Source: Pseudomonadota bacterium (GTDB lineage Bacteria; Myxococcota_A; Polyangia; Polyangiales; Ga0077539). From it: DNA of 5,752 bases. The stretch's first letter is position 1, and the number at the start of each line of letters is the position of its first letter. Positions 5,706-5,752 of the stretch are shown one piece after another. Position numbers and translations under genes: made by a program. Under the pieces are notes generated by a model. That model was not told the DNA's origin and made no database searches. It saw only the letters and a program-made list of their open reading frames with translations. The stretch lies in the NCBI GenBank assembly GCA_023428035.1, contig JAEYZO010000734.1, positions 1 through 5,752 on the forward strand, given 5' to 3'.

Positions 5706-5736
5706 AGGGCTCTGTCAGGGCTCTGTCAGGGCTCTG
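5706..5736 (+). repeat. 11-bp tandem repeat, 2.8 copies
   Basis: AGGGCTCTGTC occurs at 5706-5716 and 5717-5727, followed by a partial copy AGGGCTCTG at 5728-5736. The copies are exact. It lies directly after the hairpin at 5681-5700, near the window end, so its context on the right is unseen. Confidence 0.85.
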
Positions 5737-5752
5737 CGAGGCGGTCGGTGAG

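Overview
The window is very GC-rich, with codon third positions almost all G or C. It carries a TonB-dependent outer-membrane receptor, so the host is a Gram-negative diderm. The mix of a Cys-patterned secreted-type protein, a lipoprotein with an IPT/TIG-like domain and Pro-rich linker, and large GC-rich intergenic repeats suggests Myxococcota (Polyangia-like). That taxonomic placement is inference from style, not from a marker gene.

Layout. (1) 1-471, plus strand: the 3' end of a cysteine-rich protein of unknown function; its start lies outside the window. (2) 475-1791, minus strand: a 438-aa soluble protein ending only 3 bp from gene 1, so the two converge tail to tail. It looks like a conserved but uncharacterised family, and has a good Shine-Dalgarno site. 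(3) A short divergent region, 1792-1884. (4) 1885-4008, plus strand: a complete TonB-dependent receptor with signal peptide, plug and beta-barrel. (5) 4009-4584: a 576-bp gene-free region with a GC hairpin, a 45-bp-period tandem repeat, two REP-like palindromes in opposite orientation around an AT-richer core, and a cluster of dyads before the next gene. (6) 4585-5646, plus strand: a predicted lipoprotein with an IPT/TIG-like domain, a Pro linker and a C-terminal domain with four cysteines. (7) 5647-5752: a GC hairpin followed by an 11-bp tandem repeat running to the window end.

The genes do not form an obvious operon or known pathway. Three of the four products look exported (receptor, lipoprotein, and probably the Cys-rich protein), so the theme is cell envelope. 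No TonB/ExbB/ExbD, transposase, CRISPR, tRNA or rRNA is seen. The points most worth a second look are the uncharacterised family at 475-1791, the REP-like inverted pair at 4134-4324, and the mutually exclusive hairpin arms at 4461-4501 upstream of the lipoprotein gene.
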